A stretch of 64,000 bases of DNA from JAVBME01 sp031552765 (lineage in GTDB: Bacteria > Bacillota > Negativicutes > Acidaminococcales > JAISLQ01), in contig JAVBME010000016.1 of NCBI GenBank assembly GCA_031552765.1, positions 1 through 64,000 on the forward strand. The letters are read 5' to 3'. The notes beneath the pieces were generated by a model. It worked only from the letters and a program-made list of their open reading frames with translations, had not been told where the DNA came from and did not search any database. Shown one piece after another: positions 43,079 to 52,442 of the stretch (its first letter is position 1; every line of letters begins with the position of its first letter). The translations under genes and the position numbers were made by a program.

Positions 43079-44361
43079 GGCCTCGCCTCCCATCTGCCTG
43101 CTACGGCGGCGTCGATGATGCGCCAAATGTCGCCATAGTATATGGGGGCCTGGCTTTGGTTGCGCAGCCCCCAGGCCTGCTTGGCGCCGAAAATGGCCAT
43201 AGCGGTGGCGTGCCGGTGGCTCTCTTCGCGCATGACGATCGGGCAGGTGCCGGTCAAAAGGAAGGCGCCGCTGTTTTCAATGGTCTTTGTATAGCCGTTG
43301 ACGTCGGCCATGGCTTTTATGGCGTAGTCCGTCCATACTTGCAGCTCAACGCCGGGTGCGAGCTTTTTGCCGTCAAGGTAGAGGGCTATTTCGCGCAGTT
43401 CCTCAAGAGAAAGGTGTGGGCAGCCGATGCTGACAAAGTCGACCGGGCCGCTGCCTTTGTCGCACAGCATGTCAAGGGATTTAGCCAGTTCTTCCTTAGT
43501 GACGGTTATTTCGTATTTGGCCTTTTTGCCGCCGAGAGCCATGTCAAGGGTCTGGGCTTCCGGCGTCAGTCCCACTATATGGCAAATCTCGGCCGCGCTG
43601 GTAGTGGCGATAGAGGCGCATAACTGGCGCAGTTTATTGATGTCGGGGCGCGGCAGGGGAGTGGCTATGGCCGGCACTTCATGTTTGGGCAACAGGCGCC
43701 CCAGGGTAAAACCCAGCACGTCCCAGTCCATCAGCGTTTCGGGCAAACATTCGATGTGGAATAAGCAGGTGGCGTAACGGTTTTCTTTTATATGCATGCC
43801 CCATTTCGGTATGCGCCCGGTGATGGCGGCGCAGACGGCGGCTTCTACGCCGTCTGAGTTGCCGTAAGCGCCGAAAACCGAGTTGCTGATGACCACATTG
43901 CTCGATTCGGTGGTGACGAAATGCTCGCCCATCAAGGGCAGCCAGCCTACATAATACGGCGTGCAGGACTCCACTATCTTGACGCCCATTTCTTTGGTTA
44001 TCTCAAGGTACCTGCGGTCGCGCGCGTGGTATTGCGCCGTCTGATGGGTGCGTTCGTAGCCGTGGAGGTCGCAGCAAGAGGCGCAGGTCTGGGCCTTGCA
44101 TTCGTCGGCTATTTCGCCGAATTCCACGTTTTTTTCGCTGCACAGGTAAAACTCGGAAAAAATCCTGGCATAATCGGTATCGGGAGGGTAGCAGTCGAGG
44201 TAGTGCTGCGCGCCGATAAAAAGCGTGGCGCGCGATACTTCGCACAATTCTTCGGCGCTCAGCACTTTGGCATAGCGGACGATGAATTCCATGGCTTTTT
44301 GCTTGAAGGCGCCCATTTCGCCCTGGAGCATTTTTTGCTCATAATCGGTTAGTCTTACCAT
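43072..44361 (-). CDS. Aconitase X catalytic (large) subunit, DUF521
   Basis: About 429 residues from ATG 44361 (MVRLTDYEQKML), with AGAGG before it; a TTG two codons earlier is less likely. Matches the aconitase X catalytic domain: EMGAFKQKAMEFIVRYA, CTPYYVGWLPLMGEH, SNSVFGAYGNSDG and DFVSIGCPHLSLEELREI. Cys residues in AQTCASCCDLHG and near the C-terminus may hold an iron-sulfur cluster. It is a dehydratase of unknown substrate. It follows gltS by 12 bases in an operon with an MmgE/PrpD protein and an opine dehydrogenase-type protein. Confidence 0.9.
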   Translation of the reverse strand: MVRLTDYEQKMLQGEMGAFKQKAMEFIVRYAKVLSAEELCEVSRATLFIGAQHYLDCYPPDTDYARIFSEFYLCSEKNVEFGEIADECKAQTCASCCDLHGYERTHQTAQYHARDRRYLEITKEMGVKIVESCTPYYVGWLPLMGEHFVTTESSNVVISNSVFGAYGNSDGVEAAVCAAITGRIPKWGMHIKENRYATCLFHIECLPETLMDWDVLGFTLGRLLPKHEVPAIATPLPRPDINKLRQLCASIATTSAAEICHIVGLTPEAQTLDMALGGKKAKYEITVTKEELAKSLDMLCDKGSGPVDFVSIGCPHLSLEELREIALYLDGKKLAPGVELQVWTDYAIKAMADVNGYTKTIENSGAFLLTGTCPIVMREESHRHATAMAIFGAKQAWGLRNQSQAPIYYGDIWRIIDAAVAGRWEARPC

Positions 44362-44373
44362 CGTCAACCTCTT

Positions 44374-45564
44374 TTACTTGGTAAAATAATTCAAAAAGCC
44401 GGTGATGATGACCGCGTTAAAAAAGTCGGAAATCATGCCGCCTATAGGGATGGCAAAGTAAGCATTGGGCGCAGGACCGTATTTTCTGGTGATTGTCTGC
44501 ATGTTGGCCATGGCATTGGACATGGCGCCCATAGCGTAACCGATGAAACCGGCGGTCTGGACGGCCGCTTCGTAGTCTTTGCCGAGGAAGTTGAATATTA
44601 TGTAGTAGCTGATGAGGAACATCATGGTTACCTGAGCGGCTAAAATAGCGATCATGGGCAGAGCCAGGTTAGCCAGTTCCCACAGTTTGAGGCCCATAAG
44701 CGCCATGGCTAAAAATACCGACAGGGCCATATCGCCGCATGTTTCCATCTCATCATTCGGGTGGCTGAAACCAAAGGCTTCGGCGACGTTGCGGATGACC
44801 GCGCCCATGACCAAAGAGCCCATGTAGCCGGGGAAGGTGATACCGGTCATGGCAAGTACTTTGGACAAGACCATGCCGGAACCAAGGGCCAAAACCAGGA
44901 ACATGGCGGCGTTGACAAAGCGTTTGCTGGTAGTCTCGTAACCGTCGGCCTGTTTTTCTTCGGCGTCATCGTTGTAATCTATTTCTTTAAGCTTGAGTTC
45001 ATTAAGACGCCTTTTCATGGAAGGATTGCCCATCATGCTGCCGGAGACCAGGCCAAAGGTTGCAGCTGCCAGGCCGACAACGGAGGCGCCGGCGACGCCG
45101 TACACTTCGCTTTCCATGACTGCGCCAAAAGCCGCCGCCGTGCCGGGGCCGCCCATCAGGGAGATAGAGCCGACCGCACAGCCAAGGCGCGGGTCAATGC
45201 CGAATAACGAGGCTATGCCGCAGCCTATCGTGTTTTGCAGTGTTAGGACGACAACCGAGAGAAAGAGTATGACCAGTATTTGTTTACCGCCTTTTTTGAT
45301 TAGCGGGATGCTGGCGGAAAAACCGATGGTGGTAAAGAATACGTTCATTAGAATGGTCTGCAATGTTGTATCCATGGTGACTTTCATGGTACCGGTGGAG
45401 GCGAGTACGGTATTGATGGCCGCAAACAGCAGGCCGCCGACCAGTGGGGCGGGGATGCAGTATTTGCTCAAAAAAGCGCTCCTTTTTACGATATAAGACC
45501 CTATCCAATACATAACGGCCGCCAGGCCGGCTGCTTCATACATGCCAAGCTTGAATTCGAACAT
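44374..45564 (-). CDS. gltS: Sodium/glutamate-type symporter
   Basis: 396 residues, about ten membrane segments with the two GltS repeats; SISLMGGPGTAAAFG and AIPIGGMISDFFNAVI are family features. E. coli GltS takes up glutamate with sodium. Here it stands in an operon with enzymes of an unknown acid pathway, so it may carry glutamate or a glutamate-like amino dicarboxylate. A central hydrophilic loop near residues 188-208 (KEIDYNDDAEEKQADGYE) is somewhat long. GGAGG precedes the ATG. Confidence 0.9.
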   Translation of the reverse strand: MFEFKLGMYEAAGLAAVMYWIGSYIVKRSAFLSKYCIPAPLVGGLLFAAINTVLASTGTMKVTMDTTLQTILMNVFFTTIGFSASIPLIKKGGKQILVILFLSVVVLTLQNTIGCGIASLFGIDPRLGCAVGSISLMGGPGTAAAFGAVMESEVYGVAGASVVGLAAATFGLVSGSMMGNPSMKRRLNELKLKEIDYNDDAEEKQADGYETTSKRFVNAAMFLVLALGSGMVLSKVLAMTGITFPGYMGSLVMGAVIRNVAEAFGFSHPNDEMETCGDMALSVFLAMALMGLKLWELANLALPMIAILAAQVTMMFLISYYIIFNFLGKDYEAAVQTAGFIGYAMGAMSNAMANMQTITRKYGPAPNAYFAIPIGGMISDFFNAVIITGFLNYFTK

Positions 45565-45615
45565 ATTATTTCCTCCCTCAAAATAATGAGCAAATGTTAT
45601 TTTACCGGGGTGGTT

Positions 45616-46938
45616 TTAGTTTTTGTTGATAAAAGCTACGACTTCGCGCAATGGAGTATCAAGGTCGCCGGTCAAAAGAGCCAGCAGTTTTTCCTGCTGG
45701 GCTGCGGCCAGGGCTGGACGGGTGACGCGCAGGAATTTTTCTTTCATCCAATCGAGTCCGATATTGTCTGTCGCCTCGCCTGGCGCAGCATAGCGTTCCG
45801 ACTGCACTTTTTGACCGTTTTTTAGTGTAATATCTACCCGGGCCAGGCGTTTTTGTGGGAACAGGCTGTTTATATCGGGATCCATGATGAACTCCAGCCG
45901 TTTCATCATAGCCGGTACGCGTGGGTCGCTGAGAGCTTCTTCACTGACCTGGTCGTAGCCAAGGTCGCCGTGGATGATGGAGGCGGCCACCGGCCAAGCG
46001 ATATTATACTGTGCTTCATCGGTAGTAGTAGGGATTTTTTTGCTCAGTTTGGCGGCCGAGTCGAAAGTATATACTACTATAGACTCAACGTCGTCAGCTG
46101 TAAAGGCGTGTTTTTTCATCAAATCCTGACAGGCTTTTATCGGCTGATGCGCCCAGCGGCAGCAGGTATAAGGCTTAAAATAAAGATTCATGATTTCATA
46201 GTCACTGCCTAAAGTTTTTATCAGATATTTGTATTCCGGCGTTTCCAGAAGATTGCCGTAACCGGTGGAACCGGAAAGCGTTTCTAGCACCGACATAGCG
46301 CCGACCAGGGCGCCGAAAGGCACACCGTCCTTGTTCATGGACGGGTATTCTACCGAACGCATGACCGGTGTCAGCGGGGCGTGAAAATCTGCTATGGAAA
46401 GAGCGGTATTCAGTTGTTCTCTGCTAAGGCCGTATATGCGCCCTGCGCCGGCTGCCGTGCCGAAAGCGCCGTAGGCGCCGGTACTGTGCAGGTAGTTGTA
46501 GTGGTTTTGCTGAGCCAGGCCGCAACGGATGGCTGTTTCATAAGCGACGACCAGGGTGGTCAGGTATTCCCGGTAGGAAATATCTTTGGCCAGGCTCGCC
46601 GCCATGACGCCGGCGATAAAAGAGGTGCCGGGGTGGCCTTTTATCATGTTGTGACCGTCGTCGATATCAAAAGAATTTGAGGCGTGGCTCATAGCAATAG
46701 TCGCGCCGAGGAAGTTGAAGGTTTTCGGCGAGCCGACCACGGGGATGTTGCCGTCTTTACAGCAAAGTTCGGCCAATCTTATTCCGGCGGCGAATTGCTT
46801 GCCTTTACTGCCGAGCAAGAGGGCGCTCGCCAGGTCGATGCTGCAAACTATGGCTCGCTCTTTGACATTGGCCGGCAGGTCTTCCCATTTTGTGTTTAGT
46901 ATGTAATCTTCCAGCAGATAATCGGTTATAAACTGCAT
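45616..46938 (-). CDS. MmgE/PrpD-family protein
   Basis: About 440 residues from ATG 46938 (MQFITDYLLED), with GGAGG 7 bases before. Family features: SHASNSFDIDDGHN, GHPGTSFIAGVMAA, STGAYGAFGTAAGAGR and KPYTCCRWAHQPIKA. The family holds 2-methylcitrate dehydratase, cis-aconitate decarboxylase and iminodisuccinate epimerase, so its substrate is a branched or N-linked di- or tricarboxylate. In this operon, with aconitase X and an opine dehydrogenase-type protein, an N-linked dicarboxylate is worth testing. Confidence 0.9.
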   Translation of the reverse strand: MQFITDYLLEDYILNTKWEDLPANVKERAIVCSIDLASALLLGSKGKQFAAGIRLAELCCKDGNIPVVGSPKTFNFLGATIAMSHASNSFDIDDGHNMIKGHPGTSFIAGVMAASLAKDISYREYLTTLVVAYETAIRCGLAQQNHYNYLHSTGAYGAFGTAAGAGRIYGLSREQLNTALSIADFHAPLTPVMRSVEYPSMNKDGVPFGALVGAMSVLETLSGSTGYGNLLETPEYKYLIKTLGSDYEIMNLYFKPYTCCRWAHQPIKACQDLMKKHAFTADDVESIVVYTFDSAAKLSKKIPTTTDEAQYNIAWPVAASIIHGDLGYDQVSEEALSDPRVPAMMKRLEFIMDPDINSLFPQKRLARVDITLKNGQKVQSERYAAPGEATDNIGLDWMKEKFLRVTRPALAAAQQEKLLALLTGDLDTPLREVVAFINKN

Positions 46939-47011
46939 GAGTGTTCCTCCTTGTTTCAATGACAGGCGGCGCCTTTTTTGAAGTAGGTAGCCGCCTGTGC
47001 GTTAAAAATTA

Positions 47012-48250
47012 TCAGCCGGGATATTTGCCGGTATTGAGGTAGTCGAGGAGGGTCTTTTTATCCATACCTTCTATGCCGAGGTATTTGAGGCTGTAGCCTT
47101 CTTTGAAGTAGTCTTTTTTCAGCATGGCGCCGGCGAGGACGATCATGGAGTCGATGATCGGGGTAGCTACGCCGTACGCTTTCCCCAATTCATGGTATAT
47201 CTTACAGCCGACCGGCACGTCTTCCGTGCAGTAGCGATGGTTGATGTTGTTGGGACCGGTGTTGGCTTCGGTGGTCGGCTCGTCAAGCGGCAGGAACATA
47301 CGGTCTTTGCCTTTTTCATCGAGCCCCATGTATTCCTGGGCCAGCACGCTGCGGCGGCTGAAGAAAGATTCATAGGAGTAGCGCGGCAGGTCGACGCCGA
47401 TAGCGTCGGCCAGGGCGATCTCTTCGTTATAGAATTTATACTGTACTTCGCAGATGGAGGGGCAGAGGGCGTGCGCGTACATAGAGTAGCCGCGTTTGTC
47501 GAAGTCGCCGAAGATGAGGCCCCAGTTTTCCATGGTAGATACGCCAAGCAGGGTCGCCGGTACGTGGATGACCGGGTTTATATTGCTCAGGCCGATGTCT
47601 ATGACCGTGTCGCCTTTGACCGGGCCGTCGCCCTGGGTAACGGCGTCGATACAAGGGAGGTATTTGGACGCTTCCATGAAGTCGTCGATGTCGGTCATCG
47701 GAAGGGTCGCGCCGCGAAGAGAAATGGCGCGGTATTTGACGCCAACATGCGGCAGCATGAAACCGCCGACGGTCTCGATACGTGTGCCGTAGGGGGCGCT
47801 GGACCAGCCGCCGATGATGACTTTTTTCGTGCAGCCGGCTTCACGCATTAGTTTGCGCAGCAAGAGGGTGCCGAAGTTGTCGGTAAAGATGCTGATGACC
47901 TGGCCGTCTTCTAAGTGGGGTATCATCTGTTTGAACAGCGGCTCGTGACCGAAAGCGGGCGCGCCCACTACTATATGGCCGGCGCCTTTCATGGCTTTGG
48001 CTATGTCGGTGGTCACAAGGTCAAGCTTGACGTGGCCGCTGCGCCGGAAATTGTAATAGTTTCTTTGGATGCCGTCGAGTTCGATGCCGGTAATGTGCAG
48101 CCGGGAGATAGTTTGTTCGGCAAACGGCATAGCGTCGAACAGCCGTACTTCAGCTCCCGCCAGTTTCATGTCCGCCGCGCAGGTCTTACCGACAGCGCCG
48201 CCGCCTATCACTGCGATAGGCATGTTTTTCAAATAATCCATTTTTCCCAT
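47012..48250 (-). CDS. Opine/octopine dehydrogenase-family protein
   Basis: About 412 residues from ATG 48250 (MGKMDYLKN), with AGGAG 8 bases before. N-terminal NAD(P)-binding fold (IAVIGGGAVGKTCAAD, residues 12-27), and the NPVIHVPATLLG segment with the His typical of the octopine/nopaline dehydrogenase C-terminal domain. Members join or split an amino acid and a 2-oxo acid by NAD(P)-dependent reduction of an imine. First gene of its operon and divergent from a LysR gene. Direction and substrate are unknown. Confidence 0.82.
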   Translation of the reverse strand: MGKMDYLKNMPIAVIGGGAVGKTCAADMKLAGAEVRLFDAMPFAEQTISRLHITGIELDGIQRNYYNFRRSGHVKLDLVTTDIAKAMKGAGHIVVGAPAFGHEPLFKQMIPHLEDGQVISIFTDNFGTLLLRKLMREAGCTKKVIIGGWSSAPYGTRIETVGGFMLPHVGVKYRAISLRGATLPMTDIDDFMEASKYLPCIDAVTQGDGPVKGDTVIDIGLSNINPVIHVPATLLGVSTMENWGLIFGDFDKRGYSMYAHALCPSICEVQYKFYNEEIALADAIGVDLPRYSYESFFSRRSVLAQEYMGLDEKGKDRMFLPLDEPTTEANTGPNNINHRYCTEDVPVGCKIYHELGKAYGVATPIIDSMIVLAGAMLKKDYFKEGYSLKYLGIEGMDKKTLLDYLNTGKYPG

Positions 48251-48333
48251 GTTGCCATCTCCTGTCATTTTATTGATTTATATCTCCATATGATTCTATT
48301 CACATGGACTTACAAGCGCTGTGTCTTTGCATA

Positions 48334-48359
48334 AAACACTTTTGATTTCAAAAGTGTTT
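48334..48359. promoter_or_regulatory. Operator-like palindrome between LysR and opine dehydrogenase genes
   Basis: AAACACTTTTGA and TCAAAAGTGTTT form a perfect 12-bp inverted repeat with a TT centre. It abuts the -35 box (TTTACA) of the LysR promoter and lies in the divergent gap, as expected of a LysR autoregulatory site. Confidence 0.7.
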
Positions 48360-48385
48360 ACAACATGATCGTTTGCGCGTATAAT
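48357..48385 (+). promoter_or_regulatory. Promoter of the LysR gene
   Basis: TTTACA at 48357-48362 and TATAAT at 48380-48385, 17 bases apart. The -35 box overlaps the palindrome. Confidence 0.8.
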
Positions 48386-48501
48386 GCAAAATAGTCTAAT
48401 TATTCTTTTTATTCCCCCTGCTGTAATTGTATACGGGGAAAATCCATTTGTTAAACGAATGAATTTAATAAACAGGATTAAAAAAATAAATGGGTGATGT
48501 T

Positions 48502-49389
48502 ATGGAAATAAGAAATGTAGTGACTTTCCTGCGGGTGGCCGAGATGGGCTCCTTTACCGCCGCCGCCGCGCAACTTGGGTATGTGCAGTCCACTGTTACC
48601 GTACAGATAAAGCAACTGGAAAGAGAGCTCGGGATGACGCTTTTCGACCGCATAGGCAAGAAAGTGTCCTTGACCGCAGGCGGGCAGGAGTTTGTCGCTT
48701 ATGCCAATCAACTGGTGGAAGTGGCCGAGAAGGCTAAAATGCTGGGCAGACATAACCTGAAATTGGAGGGGGAACTGCGTATTGGCATTTTGGAGTCGCT
48801 TTTTGTCTGGGTGCTGGCGGAAAAACTGCCGCGTTATTACAAAACTTTCCCTTTTGTCAAGATAAAGACGCATACCGCGACCGGCAGCGAACTATTCCAC
48901 ATGCTCAAACAAAATGAGTTAGATATAGTTTTTGTAGTCAACAAACAGTTTTGCGATAAAGATTTTGTGCGGGTATGGGCGAAGCCGGTGAAGATTTTGT
49001 TTGTCACGCACCCGGACAATCCGTTCGCCCATAAAAAAAAGGTCGCCTTACGCGACTTGGTGCAGCAGCCTTTCATCATGACGGAAAAACACGGGTTTTA
49101 CCGCAAGGCTTTGGAAGAAAAAGCTATGGAACAGGATATAAGCATCATACCGGCGCTGGCGGTGGATAATACCAGCATTATTGTCAAACTGCTGAAAAAA
49201 GGCCTGGGCGTATCTTTTCTGCCCGAGTATGTTGTCAGGGAGAGTCTCGATAAGGGCGAACTTGCGCCTATCGAAGTAGAAAACTGTGCGGTAGAATTTT
49301 GGGAGCAGATATTTTACCATAAAAATAAATGGCTGATGCCACAGATGCAGGGTTTTATCGATTTGATGAAAGAGCCTGTTGACAGCTAA
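48502..49389 (+). CDS. LysR-family regulator of the aconitase X/opine dehydrogenase operon
   Basis: About 295 residues from ATG 48502 (MEIRNVVTFLRV); GGGTGAT precedes it. LysR winged helix (GSFTAAAAQLGYVQSTVTVQIKQLE) and substrate-binding domain. Divergent from the five-gene operon with a palindrome in the gap, so it most likely controls it in response to that pathway's acid. No other regulator is near. Confidence 0.88.
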   Translation: MEIRNVVTFLRVAEMGSFTAAAAQLGYVQSTVTVQIKQLERELGMTLFDRIGKKVSLTAGGQEFVAYANQLVEVAEKAKMLGRHNLKLEGELRIGILESLFVWVLAEKLPRYYKTFPFVKIKTHTATGSELFHMLKQNELDIVFVVNKQFCDKDFVRVWAKPVKILFVTHPDNPFAHKKKVALRDLVQQPFIMTEKHGFYRKALEEKAMEQDISIIPALAVDNTSIIVKLLKKGLGVSFLPEYVVRESLDKGELAPIEVENCAVEFWEQIFYHKNKWLMPQMQGFIDLMKEPVDS

Positions 49390-49403
49390 ACAAAGGCAAA
49401 TAA

Positions 49404-49427
49404 AAAAGGACGCGGCAGCGTCCTTTT
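49404..49427 (+). terminator. Terminator after LysR, before rarD
   Basis: AAAAGGACGC and GCGTCCTTTT form a 10-bp stem with a GGCA loop. It ends both converging genes. Confidence 0.85.
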
Positions 49428-49465
49428 GCTATATGGCGGAGAGTCAGTCGCGCATGATATAGCTG

Positions 49466-50371
49466 TTATGTTTTTTTCTCCAGCCGCCATTTTTCCCTGA
49501 GAGCAATGATCTGCGGCAGGGAAAAAATGGCAAGGCCGCACCAGATAAGAGCGAAAGATATCAGTTGGACGTAAGAAAAGGGCTCATGATATAAAAATAC
49601 GCCGATAAGCAGCGACATGGTAGGCGTGATGTACTGGCACAGGCCGATGATAGAGAGCGGGAGGCGATTGGCGCCATAGGCAAAGAGGATGAGCGGTATA
49701 ACAGTAACGATACCCGTGGTGCTCAAAAAGGCGAAAGTTGCGCCTGAAAGCGGAGTAGCGGCGCCGCTGTTGTACAGAAAAAAGAGATAGGAGGCGGCAA
49801 AAGGCGCGGTGATAAGGGTTTCTATCAGCATGCCGGATATCGCGTCAAGGCCGGCCAGTTTTTTGCACAGGCCGTAAAAAGCATAAGACAGGGCCAGGCT
49901 AAGGGCAACCCAAGGCAGGTCGCCAAACTGGATAGTCATATAACCGACGCCGGCGGTGGCTAACATTACAGCAATGCGATGGGGGCGCGAAAGCTTTTCA
50001 CCCAAAAAAAGGACGCCGATGCCGACGCTCACCAGTGGGTTTATGTAATAACCCAGGCTGGAATCCAGGATGCGGCCGGCATTGACCGCCCAGATAAAAG
50101 TGAACCAGTTCACCGAGATGAGCGCCGCGCCAGCAGTCACGCAAAAAAGCTTTTGCCTTGAGTTTTTTACAGTCTGCCAGGCAGCCAGGGCCTCTTTGCT
50201 CTTTTTTAATATAAACACCAAAGCCAGCATGGAAAGGCCGGAAAAAAATATGCGGTAGGCCAGTATTTCCATGGCTGGGACAGTAGATAAAAATTTCCAA
50301 TATATAGGGAAGATGCCCCACATGAAGAAAGCCAGCAGTGTTGCTAGGGCGCCTTTATTATTTTCCGGCAT
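49466..50371 (-). CDS. rarD: RarD/EamA-family transporter
   Basis: 301 residues, ten membrane segments in two EamA halves. The start KGALATLLAFFMWGIFPIYWKFL and the SVNWFTFIWAVNAGRILDSSLGY region (in two overlapping pieces) are typical of RarD. RarD-type proteins export small molecules; the E. coli one is linked to chloramphenicol sensitivity. Substrate unknown. Alone at this locus. Confidence 0.88.
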   Translation of the reverse strand: MPENNKGALATLLAFFMWGIFPIYWKFLSTVPAMEILAYRIFFSGLSMLALVFILKKSKEALAAWQTVKNSRQKLFCVTAGAALISVNWFTFIWAVNAGRILDSSLGYYINPLVSVGIGVLFLGEKLSRPHRIAVMLATAGVGYMTIQFGDLPWVALSLALSYAFYGLCKKLAGLDAISGMLIETLITAPFAASYLFFLYNSGAATPLSGATFAFLSTTGIVTVIPLILFAYGANRLPLSIIGLCQYITPTMSLLIGVFLYHEPFSYVQLISFALIWCGLAIFSLPQIIALREKWRLEKKT

Positions 50372-50418
50372 TTAAGAATCCTTTCCCCGGCTTTGCGCAA
50401 AAGGCATATAGCCGTGCC

Positions 50419-51582
50419 TTACGCCGGACGTACCGCTAGTTTGGCTTTGGCCAGCATGCTTTCCGCACCGCTGCCTGAAAGCTTGATGATAAAATTGCCG
50501 TTGGAGTAGATGATGTCACCGTCTTCGGTCAGGCAAAAGTCCAGTACGCCCTGTTTGATGACAGTTTCCCCTCCGCCAGACGCGCGTTTTACCAGCTGCC
50601 AGTCACGCGGAACGGCGCCGGGGTGAGCTTCGCCCGACTTTTGGTTCTCCTTTTCGGCCTTCAATACATTGACCAGATTGCCTTCGATGAAAATTTCTTC
50701 CGGCGTTTTTTCCCGGGTCTGGGCCGGGTTGGCGCCGCTGGTTTTCAGCGACTGGCCGGCGTAGCGCTGGGTAAAAAAGTTCAGCCAGCCAAATACAGCT
50801 TTAAAGAGTTTTACCGGCATAAATAGGATGTCTTTAAAGTTCATGGCGTTTTTTGTGCCCTGCTGGCGGTAAGGCTTTTTTATATAGTAGATATTGCCGG
50901 AAGCGTCGTCGCGCGGTTTACAGCAGTCAAAGGAACTGTTGGCTATAAGCTCTTCCAGTTCGCCGCTTTTAGTGTCGAGGCGGAAGATCCCAGCCGGGCC
51001 AAAGCCGCCGAACACGCCTTTCTGGTCATAGGCGATGCCGCGGCTGTCGTAATATATAACCGCTGGATTCTCTTTTGACCAGACCGGGTTTTGGTCGTGA
51101 CAGTCGCCTTCGGTGATGAAGCGGTAGTCAGTGGTTTTTTCATTGAACAGCGCCAGGTGTTTATCGCTGGTGCGGTAGCTGGCGGAAGCGACGATATCTC
51201 TTGTTACGCCATGATAATCCAGCTCAAAGATGTTCATGTCGGTTTTTCTAATGATATAACCTTCCGGGTCTTCCGTCTGGGCTATATTTTTTATGTGCAG
51301 GCCGGTGTTTTGCCTGATATTCAGCGAATAAACCACAGTATCGGCGCCGATGCGGGCAATGCCCCCCACCCCAATACTGGACTCCTCTTCGTCAAAGCCT
51401 GCCTCAGCCGCTGCGCCGTACATAAAACGCGCGCCGCTGCCGGCTGTTTTCCATTCGTTTTTCCTGTTGATTTCGGCGACATTGCGCCGGTACAATTCGA
51501 GCGGCTGGCTGTCCAAAAAACGCGCGGTCCCCTCTTTGGCTACCCCCAGACGCCCTCCGGCTATGAATAAAATATCGTCCAT
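50419..51582 (-). CDS. Unknown protein, possibly with a propeller-like repeat
   Basis: 387 residues. I do not recognise the family. The N-terminal half has repeated turns of the form GVGGIARIGADTVVYSLN, YHGVTRDIVASASYRTSDKH, NPVWSKENPAVIYYDSRG and GIFRLDTKSGELEELI, spaced like blades of a beta-propeller. An unusual insert near 245-310 is rich in charged residues and includes KDILFMPVKLFKAVFGW, a possible amphipathic helix. No signal peptide. The C-terminus again has SNGNFIIKLSGSG, which could be a last blade. AAGGGG precedes the ATG. Confidence 0.6.
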   Translation of the reverse strand: MDDILFIAGGRLGVAKEGTARFLDSQPLELYRRNVAEINRKNEWKTAGSGARFMYGAAAEAGFDEEESSIGVGGIARIGADTVVYSLNIRQNTGLHIKNIAQTEDPEGYIIRKTDMNIFELDYHGVTRDIVASASYRTSDKHLALFNEKTTDYRFITEGDCHDQNPVWSKENPAVIYYDSRGIAYDQKGVFGGFGPAGIFRLDTKSGELEELIANSSFDCCKPRDDASGNIYYIKKPYRQQGTKNAMNFKDILFMPVKLFKAVFGWLNFFTQRYAGQSLKTSGANPAQTREKTPEEIFIEGNLVNVLKAEKENQKSGEAHPGAVPRDWQLVKRASGGGETVIKQGVLDFCLTEDGDIIYSNGNFIIKLSGSGAESMLAKAKLAVRPA

Positions 51583-51721
51583 TTGCTAAGTCCCCTTGTA
51601 TATTAAAGAATAAAGATAATATTTATGATATCATACTTTTTTCTTTTTTACTTAGTTCCGCCGCGTTTTTTATGGTAATCGACATAAATACCTTGCCGGT
51701 TTTTGGTGTGTAAAAACACAA

Positions 51722-51748
51722 ACTGCTCCTGCTGTGGGCGGGAGCAGT
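51722..51748 (-). terminator. Likely terminator after the ECF S-like gene
   Basis: ACTGCTCC and GGAGCAGT form an 8-bp stem; a T-rich tract (TTTGTGTTTTTA) follows on the minus strand. Confidence 0.6.
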
Positions 51749-51761
51749 GCTTTTGTCAAAA

Positions 51762-52316
51762 TTATTTTGCCCAGTCCGGCGAACTTCTGCCCAATACCTT
51801 AACAACGCCGAGCGCTATGGCAAAATCCAGCATGCTGTGCGCTACAGTGCCCAGCCCGACCAGGCCGAGTACGGAAAAAGCAAAACCTTTTGCGTAGTAA
51901 GCGCCGCCCATGCCGCCGCCAAAATACAGGGCGGAGACCACCGCCACTTCGCAAACGGCGTGCAAGAGGCCTACGGCAAAAGAAAAAATCAGCGTTTTAG
52001 TCGGGGAAGAGAGCAGCTGCGGCCGTTTTTGCAGAACATAGGCGCCGCAAAAAGCAAAGACAAGATGGCTGGCGGCGCGCAGCACTATGACGATAGGGAA
52101 GCCGCCGAGGAAAAACCCCGCGGTCGTGCCGAGCGCCACGGCTACTGCCACGGCAGGCGATATGAACATGGCGATAAAGATGGAAACATGGCTGGCCAGC
52201 GTGAAAGAAGCCGGTTCGACAACTATTTTCAACGGGGAAAACACCGGTATGATGACGCCGACGGCGATAAGGGCGGCCGCCGCGGTCAGCCTGGCAAGTG
52301 GAAAAGCTGTTGGCAT
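51762..52316 (-). CDS. Small membrane protein of ECF transporter S-component type
   Basis: About 184 residues from ATG 52316 (MPTAFPLARL), which has AGGAGGG before it. About six membrane segments. Segments such as ASFTLASHVSIFIAMFISP and LGTTAGFFLGGFPIVIV recall vitamin-binding S components of ECF transporters. Which vitamin or cofactor is not known, and no EcfA or EcfT genes are near. Divergent from the HD gene. Confidence 0.6.
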   Translation of the reverse strand: MPTAFPLARLTAAAALIAVGVIIPVFSPLKIVVEPASFTLASHVSIFIAMFISPAVAVAVALGTTAGFFLGGFPIVIVLRAASHLVFAFCGAYVLQKRPQLLSSPTKTLIFSFAVGLLHAVCEVAVVSALYFGGGMGGAYYAKGFAFSVLGLVGLGTVAHSMLDFAIALGVVKVLGRSSPDWAK

Positions 52317-52442
52317 GCGTCCCTCCTGATATTTAGCAAAAGTTTTACTAATTATTATAAAGAGAGCGGGCCAAAGGGTCAAGACTTACTAATTTTTAAC
52401 TCGGTTGGTGTAGTATAATAGAAAAAGAAAGGAGGTGCTTAT

